NCBI GenBank assembly: GCA_050433985.1
Contig: JBNPWE010000004.1
Span: forward strand, 62,001 to 126,000
DNA length: 64,000 nt
Direction of reading: 5' to 3'
Source of the DNA: JACIYW01 sp014359745
GTDB lineage: Bacteria > Pseudomonadota > Alphaproteobacteria > Rhodobacterales > Rhodobacteraceae
Both the position numbers and the translations under genes were made by a program. The notes beneath the pieces are model-generated. The model saw only the letters and a program-made list of their open reading frames with translations. It had not been told where the DNA came from and made no database searches. Shown here piece by piece: positions 1 through 9,999 of this stretch (its first letter is position 1; every line of letters starts with the position of its first letter).

Positions 1-2
1 GG

Positions 3-71
3 GTGGTGGCGCGCGGATTTGGTTCGGGTGCCTGGGGATGGGGCACCGCCTATGAAAGCAAGGCACGCTAA
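3..71 (+). CDS. 3' end of a gene, possibly formate dehydrogenase iron-sulfur subunit (partial)
   Basis: An open frame enters from the left edge and ends at TAA 69-71. The visible 22 residues are Gly/Trp/Ala rich (they include GFGSGAWGWG). The next gene on the same strand encodes the FDH cytochrome b subunit, and in such operons the preceding gene is normally the iron-sulfur subunit, so this is its likely identity by position. No diagnostic cysteine motif falls inside the visible piece, so the assignment rests on context only. Confidence 0.4.
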   Translation: MVARGFGSGAWGWGTAYESKAR

Positions 72-172
72 GATGCCGGGTCGCGGTCGGGGGTGCGCCC
101 CCGCATGACGCGTTCTGCCCGCGACGTTCCGGCGTCGCGGGTTCACTTTCTGAATGGATCAAGGTGATACCG

Positions 173-1402
173 ATGACCGTGCGAACCCTATTGACGGCCC
201 TGACCGCGGCGATGTTGATCCTGCTGCCAGCCTTGTCACCGCAGGCATTATCCCAGGGCACGCCTGTGCCCGGCACCGATGCGGCGCGGGCCGCCACCGG
301 CGGTGCGCAGATGCTGGAGGATATTCTGGCCCGGCAGCGCGGCATCCGTATCGATGACAGTTTTCGGCGCAACAACATCGGCGGCGATGTGCCCCCGTCC
401 GATTTCGCGCCGGGTCTGGGCCCGTTGGGCGCGGCATCCGATTCCGATATCTGGCGCGCGCTTCGTTACAATGAAGCAGATGTAAAGGTCAGCTCTCGCA
501 ACCCCGCCGCCGGGGTGATCATACAAGACAGCGGCATGCGCTGGCTGGCCTTCCGCAAGGGGCCGCTGGCAACCTATGGCGGCTATCTGCTGTTGGGCAC
601 GCTGGCGGTTCTGGCGCTGTTCTTCCTGGTGCGGGGCCGTATCCGCATTGACGGGGCGCGCAGCGGGCGCAAGATCCTGCGCTTCGCCTCGATCGAGCGG
701 TTCTCGCACTGGCTGCTGGGCGGTTCTTTCATCTTGCTGGGGATCACCGGTCTTGTGCAGCTTTTCGGGCGGATGGCCATTATCCCGCTGATCGGCAAAG
801 GGACCTTCGCGCCGATGGCGATCGCGGGGAAATGGGTTCACAACAATGTGGCCTGGGCCTTCATGCTGGGGCTGGTGATGGTGACCGTGTTGTGGATCGC
901 CCATAATATCCCCAACAGGCACGACCTCAAATGGCTGGCCGTGGGCGGTGGGCTGTTTTCCAAAGGGGTGCATCCGCCTGCGCGAAAGTTCAACGCCGGG
1001 CAAAAGCTGATCTTCTGGGCGGTGGTGGTGCTGGGGATATCGATCTCTGCATCGGGGTTGTCGCTGCTGTTCCCGTTCGATCTGCCGATGTTCGCGGGCA
1101 CCTTCCGGATAATCAACGATCTTGGCCTGCCGGGGCTGTTCGGGTTCGATCCGCTGCCCGCCACCTTGTTGCCGCATGAGGAAATGCAGCTTGCGCAAAT
1201 CTGGCACGCCATCATTGCGTTCTTGTTCATCGCCATCATTCTGGGCCATATCTATATCGGGTCAATCGGTATGGAAGGCGCGTTCGAAGCGATGGGTTCG
1301 GGCGAGGTTGACGAACAATGGGCCAGGGAACACCATGGTCTCTGGGTCGAGGAAGTGCAGCGTGAACGTGCCGCAAATGCTGCAACGACACCGGGCGAAT
1401 AG
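173..1402 (+). CDS. Formate dehydrogenase gamma subunit (cytochrome b-type membrane subunit)
   Basis: About 409 residues. This subunit anchors FDH in the inner membrane and passes electrons from formate oxidation through b hemes to the quinone pool. The N-terminus is a signal-like hydrophobic segment followed by a polar region of about 110 residues. Then come hydrophobic segments near residues 138-158, 185-205, 230-250, 285-305 and 345-365, with histidines suited to heme ligation (for example the RFSHWLLGG and HNNVAWAFM stretches). An in-frame GTG at 164 is possible, but ATG 173 has a better Shine-Dalgarno (AAGGTGA, 161-167). It follows the preceding partial gene by about 100 bp, consistent with one fdh operon. 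The long N-terminal extension is usual in alphaproteobacterial FdhC/FdoI-type proteins. Confidence 0.9.
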   Translation: MTVRTLLTALTAAMLILLPALSPQALSQGTPVPGTDAARAATGGAQMLEDILARQRGIRIDDSFRRNNIGGDVPPSDFAPGLGPLGAASDSDIWRALRYNEADVKVSSRNPAAGVIIQDSGMRWLAFRKGPLATYGGYLLLGTLAVLALFFLVRGRIRIDGARSGRKILRFASIERFSHWLLGGSFILLGITGLVQLFGRMAIIPLIGKGTFAPMAIAGKWVHNNVAWAFMLGLVMVTVLWIAHNIPNRHDLKWLAVGGGLFSKGVHPPARKFNAGQKLIFWAVVVLGISISASGLSLLFPFDLPMFAGTFRIINDLGLPGLFGFDPLPATLLPHEEMQLAQIWHAIIAFLFIAIILGHIYIGSIGMEGAFEAMGSGEVDEQWAREHHGLWVEEVQRERAANAATTPGE

Positions 1403-1423
1403 GCCAGCAAGGGGAACAACAGG

Positions 1424-1545
1424 ATGAAGGCCATGTTTCTGGCATTTTTTGCGATTGCGGTGATCGCCGTCGGGGCCCAGCAGGCCCTGATACGGGCCGG
1501 ATTTTCATCGCAAGAGGTGACATCGGGCCCCTCGGTGAGGCTGGA

Positions 1546-1549
<4 letters not shown>
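1424..1549 (+). CDS. Small membrane protein between FDH gamma and response regulator (41 aa)
   Basis: A 41-residue frame starts at ATG 1424, with AAGGGG about 9 nt upstream, and ends at TGA 1547-1549. The N-terminus MKAMFLAFFAIAVIAVGAQ is one hydrophobic helix; the tail is polar. It begins 22 bp after the FDH gamma stop, and its stop overlaps the TTG start of the regulator (TTGA), so all three genes look co-translated. No family is recognised. It could be a small FDH-associated membrane subunit or a translated leader that couples the regulator. It is short, so spurious coding cannot be excluded. Confidence 0.45.
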
Positions 1550-2943
<1,394 letters not shown>

Positions 2944-3111
2944 GGGCGGCGCAAGAACGGCGTTCTTCCGATCGGTGCGGCTTTTGGGGCTGGCGGGGGA
3001 TATCGCCATCGAAGTACCGGCCCTGGGCGAAGCGGCCAACTGACCCGACCGTGTTGGGGGTTTCTTAATGTTCGTTCCCTAAGCTTCCTGAAGTTTGGTA
3101 CGAGGGTGGTA

Positions 3112-3699
3112 ATGCACGGGTTGATCAACCGGTCGCTTCAATGTTTCCTGCGCGACACTTTCGGGCAGGATGTATGGAAATCCGTCGCCATGTCTGCCGG
3201 GGTGCCCGATAGCGGGTTCGAAGCGATGCTGCGCTATCCCGACGCGCTGACATTCGCGGTTCTTGACAATGCCGCCATCCAGTTGGGCCTGCCGCGCGAA
3301 AGCCTGCTGGAAGACCTGGGCACCTATCTCATCTCGCATCCTAATTTCGAGGCGCTGCGCCGGTTGCTGCGTTTTGGCGGGGTAAGTTTCATCGACTTCC
3401 TGCATTCTCTGGATGAATTGCAGGGCCGGGGCTGGCTGGCGGTTCCCGATCTCGACCTGCCAGAGCTTGACCTGCATGTGCACAGCCCGGAGCATTACAC
3501 ACTGCGCTGCCGGTCACCGCATCCGGGCTTTGGCCATGTCATGGTGGGGGTGCTGCGCGCCATGGCAGATGATTACGGGGCGCTGGTAATGCTGGATCAT
3601 GCCGTCTCGGGTGGTGGCACCGAAACCATATCCATCGATCTGCTGGAGGCGGCCTTTGCCAAGGGCCGCGCATTCGACCTTTCGCCACGGATGGAATGA
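3112..3699 (+). CDS. H-NOX (HNOB) fold protein with the canonical heme residues replaced
   Basis: 195 residues. The start MHGLINRSLQ is the typical H-NOX N-terminus; ATG 3112 is preferred over GTG 3106, with ACGAGG just upstream. Canonical H-NOX proteins bind heme through a His in an LDxLH-type stretch and a YxSxR motif and sense NO or O2. Here the first stretch reads SLDELQG, placing Gln104 where the His should be. The second reads RCRSPHP, placing Cys133, Ser135 and His137 at the Y, S and R positions. The overall fold (FGQDVW, LGxYLI-like segment) is retained. It ends 4 bp before a HNOBA-GGDEF gene, the usual H-NOX partner. It may have lost heme or bind another ligand. The alignment was done by eye. 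Confidence 0.8.
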   Translation: MHGLINRSLQCFLRDTFGQDVWKSVAMSAGVPDSGFEAMLRYPDALTFAVLDNAAIQLGLPRESLLEDLGTYLISHPNFEALRRLLRFGGVSFIDFLHSLDELQGRGWLAVPDLDLPELDLHVHSPEHYTLRCRSPHPGFGHVMVGVLRAMADDYGALVMLDHAVSGGGTETISIDLLEAAFAKGRAFDLSPRME

Positions 3700-3703
3700 C
3701 CGG

Positions 3704-4756
3704 ATGCCCAAAACCCGCACCTCTGGCCCGCTTGCGCCCGCACCGCTTTGGCCCGCACCGCTCTGGATCGACGCACAAACCCTGGGGCGGTTGATGCCGA
3801 TGCATGTGCACATCGGGCCGGACGGCGATATCGTGGCGGCCGGGCCGACCATTACGCGCCTTCTGCCGCCCGGCGATATTGTTGGCCGCCCGTTTCTCAG
3901 GGTTTTCACGCTGCGCCGTCCGCGAACGGTTACGGGGATGGACGGGTTTCGATCCTGTCTGGGCCAGCGCCTGCATCTGCAACTGCGCAAGCCACCCGGA
4001 ACCGCCTTTCGCGGGCTGGCGCTGGAGTTGCCGTCTTTACCGGATGGGGCGGGGGGGCAGGGCGTGTTCCTGAACCTGTCTTTCGGTCTGACGGTGGCGG
4101 CGGCGGTGCGCACCCATGGCCTTGCGGAAAGCGCGTTCGCCCCCACCGACCTGACCATAGAGATGCTGTATCTGACCGAAGCGAAAAGCGCCGTCATGAA
4201 AGAGCTGCACAACCTCAACGCCCGACTGCAAGACGCACGGGATGAGGCCGAAGGCCTTGCGCTGACCGATGCGTTGACCGGCCTGCGCAACCGCCGGGCA
4301 TTGCAACATGCGATTTCGCAGGCCATTGCCTCCAACAAACCCTTCGGGTTGATGCAGCTCGATCTTGATCACTTCAAGGCGGTCAATGACACGCTGGGCC
4401 ATGCGGCGGGCGATCATGTCTTGTGTCAGGTTGGCAAGATATTGATCCGTGAAACCCGCGGCGGCGATACGGTTGCGCGGATCGGCGGCGATGAATTCGT
4501 CATCCTGTTCCCCGATCTGGCGGATCTGGGGGTCTTGCGTCAGGTCGCCAGCCGGGTTCTGGCAGCCATTGAACAGCCGATCGATTATGATGGCAATTCC
4601 TGCCGTGTCTCTGCCAGTATCGGGCTTACCATGTCGCACGATATGCCGATGGGGCAGTCGGCGGCCGATCTGATGCTTCAGGCGGTTGACCGGGCGCTCT
4701 ATGCGTCAAAGGATGCCGGGCGCGGATGCATCACCGTGCACCGTGCCACCGTCTGA
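3704..4756 (+). CDS. HNOBA-GGDEF diguanylate cyclase
   Basis: 350 residues. It makes c-di-GMP from two GTP. The N-terminal part (about 28-160) contains MPMHVHIGPDGDIVAAGPT, which matches the PAS-like HNOBA domain paired with H-NOX sensors. A predicted helical linker (158-187) leads into the GGDEF domain, with DALTGLRNRRAL (189-200), the metal-binding LDLDHFK region and an intact GGDEF at 261-265. RGGD at 252-255 lies five residues upstream of GGDEF and fits the RxxD product-inhibition site, so the enzyme looks active and feedback controlled. ATG 3704 sits 4 bp after the H-NOX-like stop, implying translational coupling. An upstream in-frame start at 3599 would overlap the H-NOX gene and was not used. 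Confidence 0.9.
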   Translation: MPKTRTSGPLAPAPLWPAPLWIDAQTLGRLMPMHVHIGPDGDIVAAGPTITRLLPPGDIVGRPFLRVFTLRRPRTVTGMDGFRSCLGQRLHLQLRKPPGTAFRGLALELPSLPDGAGGQGVFLNLSFGLTVAAAVRTHGLAESAFAPTDLTIEMLYLTEAKSAVMKELHNLNARLQDARDEAEGLALTDALTGLRNRRALQHAISQAIASNKPFGLMQLDLDHFKAVNDTLGHAAGDHVLCQVGKILIRETRGGDTVARIGGDEFVILFPDLADLGVLRQVASRVLAAIEQPIDYDGNSCRVSASIGLTMSHDMPMGQSAADLMLQAVDRALYASKDAGRGCITVHRATV

Positions 4757-4999
4757 TCGTGGTTTTCGACCAAAGGTTAGGAAAAATTCTGAATTCCTGC
4801 GTCTGGCGACAAGAAATTTTCCTGAATTTGGCATTATCGCCGGTCATTCATGGCAGATTCTGCCGAATTTCCATGCAATCGCGCCTGAAATGACCTGATT
4901 GCGACATTAGATCGGCGAGAAGGTTGCATTAAGGCCCCTGTTTCGTTTTAGTTAAGGGAACGAGTGCGGAAAATCCGCCAGTATGACAGGGAGATTTCC

Positions 5000-6100
5000 G
5001 TGGGAGCCAACGGCACCAACGAGGCTTTTGTCGCATTTGATCGCGTTCAGAAAAGTTATGACGGGGAAACGCTGGTCGTCAAGGATCTGAACCTTGCCAT
5101 CGCCAAGGGTGAATTCCTGACCATGCTGGGCCCGTCGGGATCGGGCAAGACCACCTGCCTGATGATGCTGGCCGGGTTCGAGACCGCCACCAACGGAGAG
5201 ATCCTTCTGGATGGCAAACCGATCAATTCGGTGCCCCCGCACAAGCGTGGCATCGGCATGGTGTTTCAGAACTACGCGCTGTTTCCGCACATGACGGTTG
5301 CCGAAAATCTGTCCTTCCCGCTGGAGGTTCGCAAGATCGGCAAATCCGATCGCGAAGCCAAGGTGAAGCGTGCCCTGGAAATGGTGCAGATGGGCGATTT
5401 CGGCGGGCGGCGTCCGGCGCAGCTTTCGGGGGGGCAGCAACAGCGCGTCGCCTTGGCGCGCGCCTTGGTGTTTGAACCGGAACTGGTGCTGATGGATGAA
5501 CCGCTTGGCGCGCTTGACAAGCAGCTTCGCGAACATATGCAATTTGAAATCAAACACATCGCCGACAGTCTTGGCATCACCGTTGTCTATGTGACCCATG
5601 ACCAGACCGAAGCGCTGACCATGTCCGACCGGGTCGCGGTGTTCGAAGATGGCCGCATCCAGCAACTTGCACCGCCCGATCAGCTTTATGAGGCCCCCGA
5701 AAACAGTTTCGTGGCGCAATTCATCGGCGAAAACAACTCGTTGGAAGGCGTTGTTGAACAGATCAACAACAAGGTGGCCGTGGTGCGGCTGGACAGCGGC
5801 GATCTGATCGACACGATCCCTGTCAACGTTTCGCAAGTGGGCGAACGCACCCGCGTGTCAATCCGGCCCGAACGGGTAGAGTTCATCAAGGATCGGCTAA
5901 GCCCCGACGCCCATACGCTGAAGGCCGAAGTGCTTGAGTTCGTTTACATGGGCGATATTTTTCGCACCAGGCTGCGTGTGGCCGGCAAGGATGACTTTAT
6001 CATCAAATCGCGCAACGCACCGGATCAGGTCCGGTTGAAGCCGGGTCAGACGATCGAAATCGGGTGGATGCCTGAAGACTGCCGTGCGCTTGACGCCTGA
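5000..6100 (+). CDS. potA: Spermidine/putrescine-type ABC transporter ATP-binding protein
   Basis: 366 residues. It is the cytoplasmic ATPase of a PotABCD-like importer. Walker A is GPSGSGKTT, the signature is LSGGQQQRVALARAL and Walker B is ELVLMDEPLGALD. A C-terminal TOBE-type region follows (about 275-366). GTG 5000 is preferred because AGGGAG (4988-4993) lies 6 nt upstream; an in-frame GTG at 4964 would add 12 residues without a clear site. It leads a block with the binding protein and two permeases on the same strand. The 243 bp before it hold no gene and presumably its promoter; no clear operator was seen. Confidence 0.88.
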   Translation: MGANGTNEAFVAFDRVQKSYDGETLVVKDLNLAIAKGEFLTMLGPSGSGKTTCLMMLAGFETATNGEILLDGKPINSVPPHKRGIGMVFQNYALFPHMTVAENLSFPLEVRKIGKSDREAKVKRALEMVQMGDFGGRRPAQLSGGQQQRVALARALVFEPELVLMDEPLGALDKQLREHMQFEIKHIADSLGITVVYVTHDQTEALTMSDRVAVFEDGRIQQLAPPDQLYEAPENSFVAQFIGENNSLEGVVEQINNKVAVVRLDSGDLIDTIPVNVSQVGERTRVSIRPERVEFIKDRLSPDAHTLKAEVLEFVYMGDIFRTRLRVAGKDDFIIKSRNAPDQVRLKPGQTIEIGWMPEDCRALDA

Positions 6101-6177
6101 GCCATGGCACTGACCACCGAACACCAATCTGGCCACGAGGGCAAGGCAGCCCGGCGGCCACCAACAAGGAGTGAAAA

Positions 6178-7293
6178 ATGACATTCTCACGTTTGTCGAT
6201 ACTGTCGATCACTGCGACGATTGCCGCCGCGCCGCTGGCGGTTGCCCAGGACATGGCCAACTCCATGACGATCATTTCCTGGGGCGGGGCCTATCAGGTA
6301 AGCCAGACCAAGGCCTATTTCGAACCCTATCAAAAGCTGCATCCCGAGGTGAAGATCATCACCGACGAAAGCTCCAACGAGGCGGTGGCGAAACTGCGCG
6401 CGATGAACGAGGCCGGCAACATCACTTGGGATCTGGTTGATGTGACCGCCGCCGATGCGATGCGCCTGTGCGATGAGGGGCTGGCGCTGGAATACGATCC
6501 TGATGAATTGCTGGCTGACGCCCCTGATGGCACCCCCGCATCCGAGGATTTCGGCGATCTGATCGTGGCGGATTGTTTCATCCCGCAGATCGTCTATTCG
6601 ATCACTTTCGGCTATCGGTCGGATGTCGCCGAATGGAACGGCAAGGAACCTGATGACATCTGCGACGTGTTCGATCTGAAAACCTTCCCCGGCCAGCGCT
6701 CGCTTGAAAAGCGCCCGATCAACAACATGGAATGGGCGCTGCTGTGCGATGGCGTGGCCAAGGAAGATATCTATGACGTGCTCGCCACCAACGAGGGCCA
6801 GGATCGCGCCTTTGCCAAGCTTGACACGATCAAGGACAGTGTCGTGTGGTGGTCGGCCGGGGCTGATACGCCGCAGCTTCTGGCCGATGGAGAGGTGGTG
6901 ATCGGGTCCACCTATAACGGGCGGCTGTTCTCGGTGATTGTCGAACAGAACCAGCCGGTGAAAATGCTGTGGGATGCGCAGGTTTACGACCTTGACGGAT
7001 GGATCATCCCGACCGGTCTGCCTGCCGACCGACTGGCGCGGGTCAAGGATTTCGTGCACTTTGCCACCGACACGCAGCGTCTGGCGGATCAGGCCGCTTA
7101 CATCTCTTATGGTCCTGCGCGTGCATCTTCGGCGCCTTTGGTGGGCAAGCACGCCGACCTGGGTATCGACATGGCCCCGCACATGCCGACCGATCCGGCG
7201 AACGCCACCAACACCTTTCTGCAAAACTATGAATGGTGGGCGGATTACCGCGACGATCTGGATGCCAAGTTCCAGGCCTGGCTGGCGAAGTAA
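6178..7293 (+). CDS. Polyamine-type ABC transporter periplasmic binding protein
   Basis: 371 residues with a Sec signal peptide ending near AVAQD (about residue 25). The mature N-terminus MTIISWGGAYQ and the general pattern fit PotD/PotF-type extracellular solute-binding proteins, which deliver polyamines or related amines to the permease. AAGGAG is well spaced before ATG 6178. It lies 77 bp after potA. A perfect 10-bp hairpin directly follows its stop (7301-7324), which could protect its mRNA so that binding protein is made in excess over permease. Substrate specificity cannot be read from sequence alone. Confidence 0.87.
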   Translation: MTFSRLSILSITATIAAAPLAVAQDMANSMTIISWGGAYQVSQTKAYFEPYQKLHPEVKIITDESSNEAVAKLRAMNEAGNITWDLVDVTAADAMRLCDEGLALEYDPDELLADAPDGTPASEDFGDLIVADCFIPQIVYSITFGYRSDVAEWNGKEPDDICDVFDLKTFPGQRSLEKRPINNMEWALLCDGVAKEDIYDVLATNEGQDRAFAKLDTIKDSVVWWSAGADTPQLLADGEVVIGSTYNGRLFSVIVEQNQPVKMLWDAQVYDLDGWIIPTGLPADRLARVKDFVHFATDTQRLADQAAYISYGPARASSAPLVGKHADLGIDMAPHMPTDPANATNTFLQNYEWWADYRDDLDAKFQAWLAK

Positions 7294-7300
7294 TGCCATG

Positions 7301-7324
7301 CGCGGGGGGCTTTTGCCCCCCGCG
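7301..7324 (+). terminator. Intra-operon hairpin between binding protein and permease
   Basis: CGCGGGGGGC, loop TTTT, then GCCCCCCGCG: a perfect 10-bp GC-rich stem. No T-run follows, so it looks like an mRNA stabiliser or partial terminator rather than a strong intrinsic terminator. Confidence 0.6.
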
Positions 7325-7359
7325 ACATTCCGACCGCACCTAACCGTCACGGGGACAGC

Positions 7360-9009
7360 ATGAGCGATACGACCGACGCCGCAGGCCGCATCATTTCCGC
7401 CGACGGCCGCCCATTGAAGGCCAGCCTGAACCGGGCGCTGCGGCGTGAAAAACTGCGCGCGCTGGCGCTGATTGCCCCCTTGCTGATTTTCGTTCTGATC
7501 ACGTTCATTGCGCCGATTGCCGACATGTTGTTCCGGTCGGTTGAAAACGACATCGTGTCGAACACCATGCCACGCACCGTGGCGTCGCTACGCGACTGGG
7601 ACAGCACTTCGGGCGAGGTGCCGGGCGCCGGGGTGTTCGAAAGTGCCTATTTCGATCTGGCCGTCGCGGCCCAGAAAAAGCTACACAGCCAGCTTGGCAC
7701 GCGCCTGAACTATGAACTGACTGGCATGTCGTCGATGTTCCGCCGGACCGGTCGGCGGATGGATGACGTGGGCGAGGTCTATATGGATCAGTTCGCCGCG
7801 CTGGATCAGGCCTGGGAATCGCCCGAAGTCTGGGCGGCAATGATCGGTGACGCCGATTGGCTGGCTGCGGAAAAAGCCTGGGCCAAGGCGCAAAACCCCG
7901 GCACCCCGCCCCCTGCCTTCGAGGTGAAAGAGGGCGCGCAGGCGGCGCTTCCGCTGACGGCTGCGTTGTACAAGGATTTCGCTGATTACCTGCGCCTGAA
8001 TGACGGTGACAGCCCGACACAGGAAGAACCCTGGCCGGTGTTTTACGCAGCACTTTACACCGATCTGATCAACCGGCCCGATGCCGCAACCGCGTTTTCG
8101 GGGGCTGATGCGCAGCGTTTGCAAACAGCCGCCGCGGCGGTCACGAATTTCGAGGCGGTCGATTACAAGGCCGCGTTCGTGAAGGCCGACGATGGATGGG
8201 GGCAGGTCAACACCTGGGCGACGATCAAGGCGTTCTCGCCCAAATACACGCCGGGTTATTTCCTGAACGCGGTGGATATGCAAAAAACCCCCCAAGGCAT
8301 ATCGGCGCAGCCCGAAAGCCAGCAGATCTATATCCTGCTGTTCAAGCGCACGCTGTTCTTGTCGCTGACCATCATGTTTTCGTGCATAGCACTTGGCTAT
8401 CCGGTGGCTTGGCTTCTGGCCAATCTGCCCGCGCGCAGTGCCAACCTGTTGCTGATCCTGGTGCTGTTGCCATTCTGGACATCGCTTCTGGTGCGCACCT
8501 CGGCGTGGAAGGTTCTTCTGCAGCAACAAGGGGTCATAAACGACACATTGGTGTGGATCGGGCTGGTCAACGATACGGATCGTCTGGTTCTGATCAACAA
8601 CCAGTTCGGGACCATCGTGGCGATGACGCATATCCTTTTGCCGTTCATGATCCTGCCGCTTTATTCGGTGATGAAAACCATTCCCCCCAGTTATCTGCGC
8701 GCGGCGAAATCGCTGGGTGCGACCAACTGGACAGCGTTCTGGCGAGTGTATTTCCCGCAATCGGTGCCGGGGATCGGGGCCGGTTCGATCCTGGTTTTCA
8801 TTCTGTCGATCGGCTATTACATCACCCCCGAACTGGTCGGCGGCACCACGGGGACGTTCATTTCCAACCGGATCGCCTATCACATTTCGTCCTCGCTGAA
8901 CTGGGGGCTGGCGGCGGCGCTGGGGACCATTCTTCTGGTGGTCGTGCTGGCGCTTTACTGGGCCTATGACCGGATCGTCGGCATCGACAACGTCAAGCTG
9001 GGAGGCTGA
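7360..9009 (+). CDS. Polyamine-type ABC transporter permease (PotB-like) with a large periplasmic insertion
   Basis: 549 residues, while PotB-type permeases are commonly near 300. A first membrane helix lies at about 32-52 (LALIAPLLIFVLITFIAPIA). It is followed by roughly 270 mostly hydrophilic residues (about 55-325), then the usual block of five membrane segments from about 330 to the end. The cytoplasmic EAA-type loop is recognisable around SYLRAAKSLGATNWTAFWRVYFPQS. The insertion must sit between TM1 and TM2 on the periplasmic side. Its stop is 3 bp before the next permease start, so the two are coupled. The role of the insertion is unknown. Confidence 0.87.
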   Translation: MSDTTDAAGRIISADGRPLKASLNRALRREKLRALALIAPLLIFVLITFIAPIADMLFRSVENDIVSNTMPRTVASLRDWDSTSGEVPGAGVFESAYFDLAVAAQKKLHSQLGTRLNYELTGMSSMFRRTGRRMDDVGEVYMDQFAALDQAWESPEVWAAMIGDADWLAAEKAWAKAQNPGTPPPAFEVKEGAQAALPLTAALYKDFADYLRLNDGDSPTQEEPWPVFYAALYTDLINRPDAATAFSGADAQRLQTAAAAVTNFEAVDYKAAFVKADDGWGQVNTWATIKAFSPKYTPGYFLNAVDMQKTPQGISAQPESQQIYILLFKRTLFLSLTIMFSCIALGYPVAWLLANLPARSANLLLILVLLPFWTSLLVRTSAWKVLLQQQGVINDTLVWIGLVNDTDRLVLINNQFGTIVAMTHILLPFMILPLYSVMKTIPPSYLRAAKSLGATNWTAFWRVYFPQSVPGIGAGSILVFILSIGYYITPELVGGTTGTFISNRIAYHISSSLNWGLAAALGTILLVVVLALYWAYDRIVGIDNVKLGG

Positions 9010-9012
9010 GAG

Positions 9013-9867
9013 ATGAGCGGACTACCCCCCTATGCCAGCACCGGCCAGAGGATCTGGTATTATGCGTTCCGGGTGATCTGCGGGCTGATCTTTTTCTTTC
9101 TGATCGCCCCGATCCTGACGATCATCCCGCTTAGCTTCAACGCCGAGGATTTCTTCACCTTTACCCCCGGCATGCTGGCCTTTGAGGCGGATGCCTATTC
9201 GCTGAAACATTATCAGGATTTCCTGACCAGCCCAGACTGGCAGGCGGCGCTGCGCAATTCATTGTCGATTGCCCCGGTGGCCACGTTGTTGTCGGTCAGT
9301 TTCGGGACGCTGGCGGCGATTGGCCTGTCGCAGGATCATGTACCGTTTCGCCGGGCGATCATGGCCATCCTGATATCACCGATGATCGTGCCCTTGATCA
9401 TTTCGGCGGCCGGGATGTATTTCTTTTATTCGCGCATCGGGCTTCAGGGCACCTATGTGGGGGTGGTCCTTGCGCATGCCGCGCTGGGAATTCCCTTTGT
9501 GATCATCACGGTAACGGCAACTCTTGTGGGGTTTGACCGGTCGCTGACGCGGGCCTCGGCCAGTATGGGGGCCAATCCGGTGACGACGTTTTTCAAGGTG
9601 CAGATGCCGCTGATCCTGCCGGGGGTGATATCGGGGGGGCTTTTTGCCTTCATCACCTCCTTCGATGAGGTGGTGGTGGTGCTGTTCGTTGGGTCGGCTG
9701 CGCAAAAAACCCTGCCATGGCAGATGTTTATCGGCCTGCGTGAACAGATCAGCCCGACAATTCTGGCGGTGGCCACCATCCTTGTGGCGATATCGGTTGT
9801 GCTTTTGACGGTTGTCGAACTGCTGCGCCGCCGGTCGGAACGCCTGCGCGGGATGAGCCCCGGCTGA
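9013..9867 (+). CDS. Polyamine-type ABC transporter permease (PotC-like)
   Basis: 284 residues with six predicted membrane segments. An EAA-type loop in RASASMGANPVTTFFKVQMPLILPG (about 177-201) contacts the ATPase. Its length is normal for PotC. It pairs with the preceding, longer permease to form the membrane channel. It is the last gene of the importer block, whose order is ATPase, binding protein, permease, permease. Downstream lies a copy of a dispersed repeat and then a convergent nlpD-like gene. Confidence 0.9.
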   Translation: MSGLPPYASTGQRIWYYAFRVICGLIFFFLIAPILTIIPLSFNAEDFFTFTPGMLAFEADAYSLKHYQDFLTSPDWQAALRNSLSIAPVATLLSVSFGTLAAIGLSQDHVPFRRAIMAILISPMIVPLIISAAGMYFFYSRIGLQGTYVGVVLAHAALGIPFVIITVTATLVGFDRSLTRASASMGANPVTTFFKVQMPLILPGVISGGLFAFITSFDEVVVVLFVGSAAQKTLPWQMFIGLREQISPTILAVATILVAISVVLLTVVELLRRRSERLRGMSPG

Positions 9868-9896
9868 CCGCGGCGCGCACGGCGGGGCGGGAAATG

Positions 9897-9932
9897 AGTA
9901 TTTTTTTCGAGAGGATGGGAAAGAGCGTTTTC
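9897..9932 (+). repeat. Dispersed intergenic repeat, copy A
   Basis: The core TTTTTTCGAGAGGATG followed by GGAAAGAG is nearly identical to the copy at 52102-52137. It lies between the convergent permease and nlpD-like genes. Related copies are at 38927-38950, 42248-42274, 51594-51634 and 51945-51980. Confidence 0.7.
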
Positions 9933-9999
9933 TGTACGGCCTGGGTGAGTGCAACATGCGCCATCCGAAACAGAACCCGGCCCCGAACCTCGCCTGGCG

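Noticed and set aside
4848..4868. TGGCAGATTCTGCC upstream of potA as a sigma-54 promoter
   Set aside because: The GG to GC spacing is 8 bp, not the required 10.
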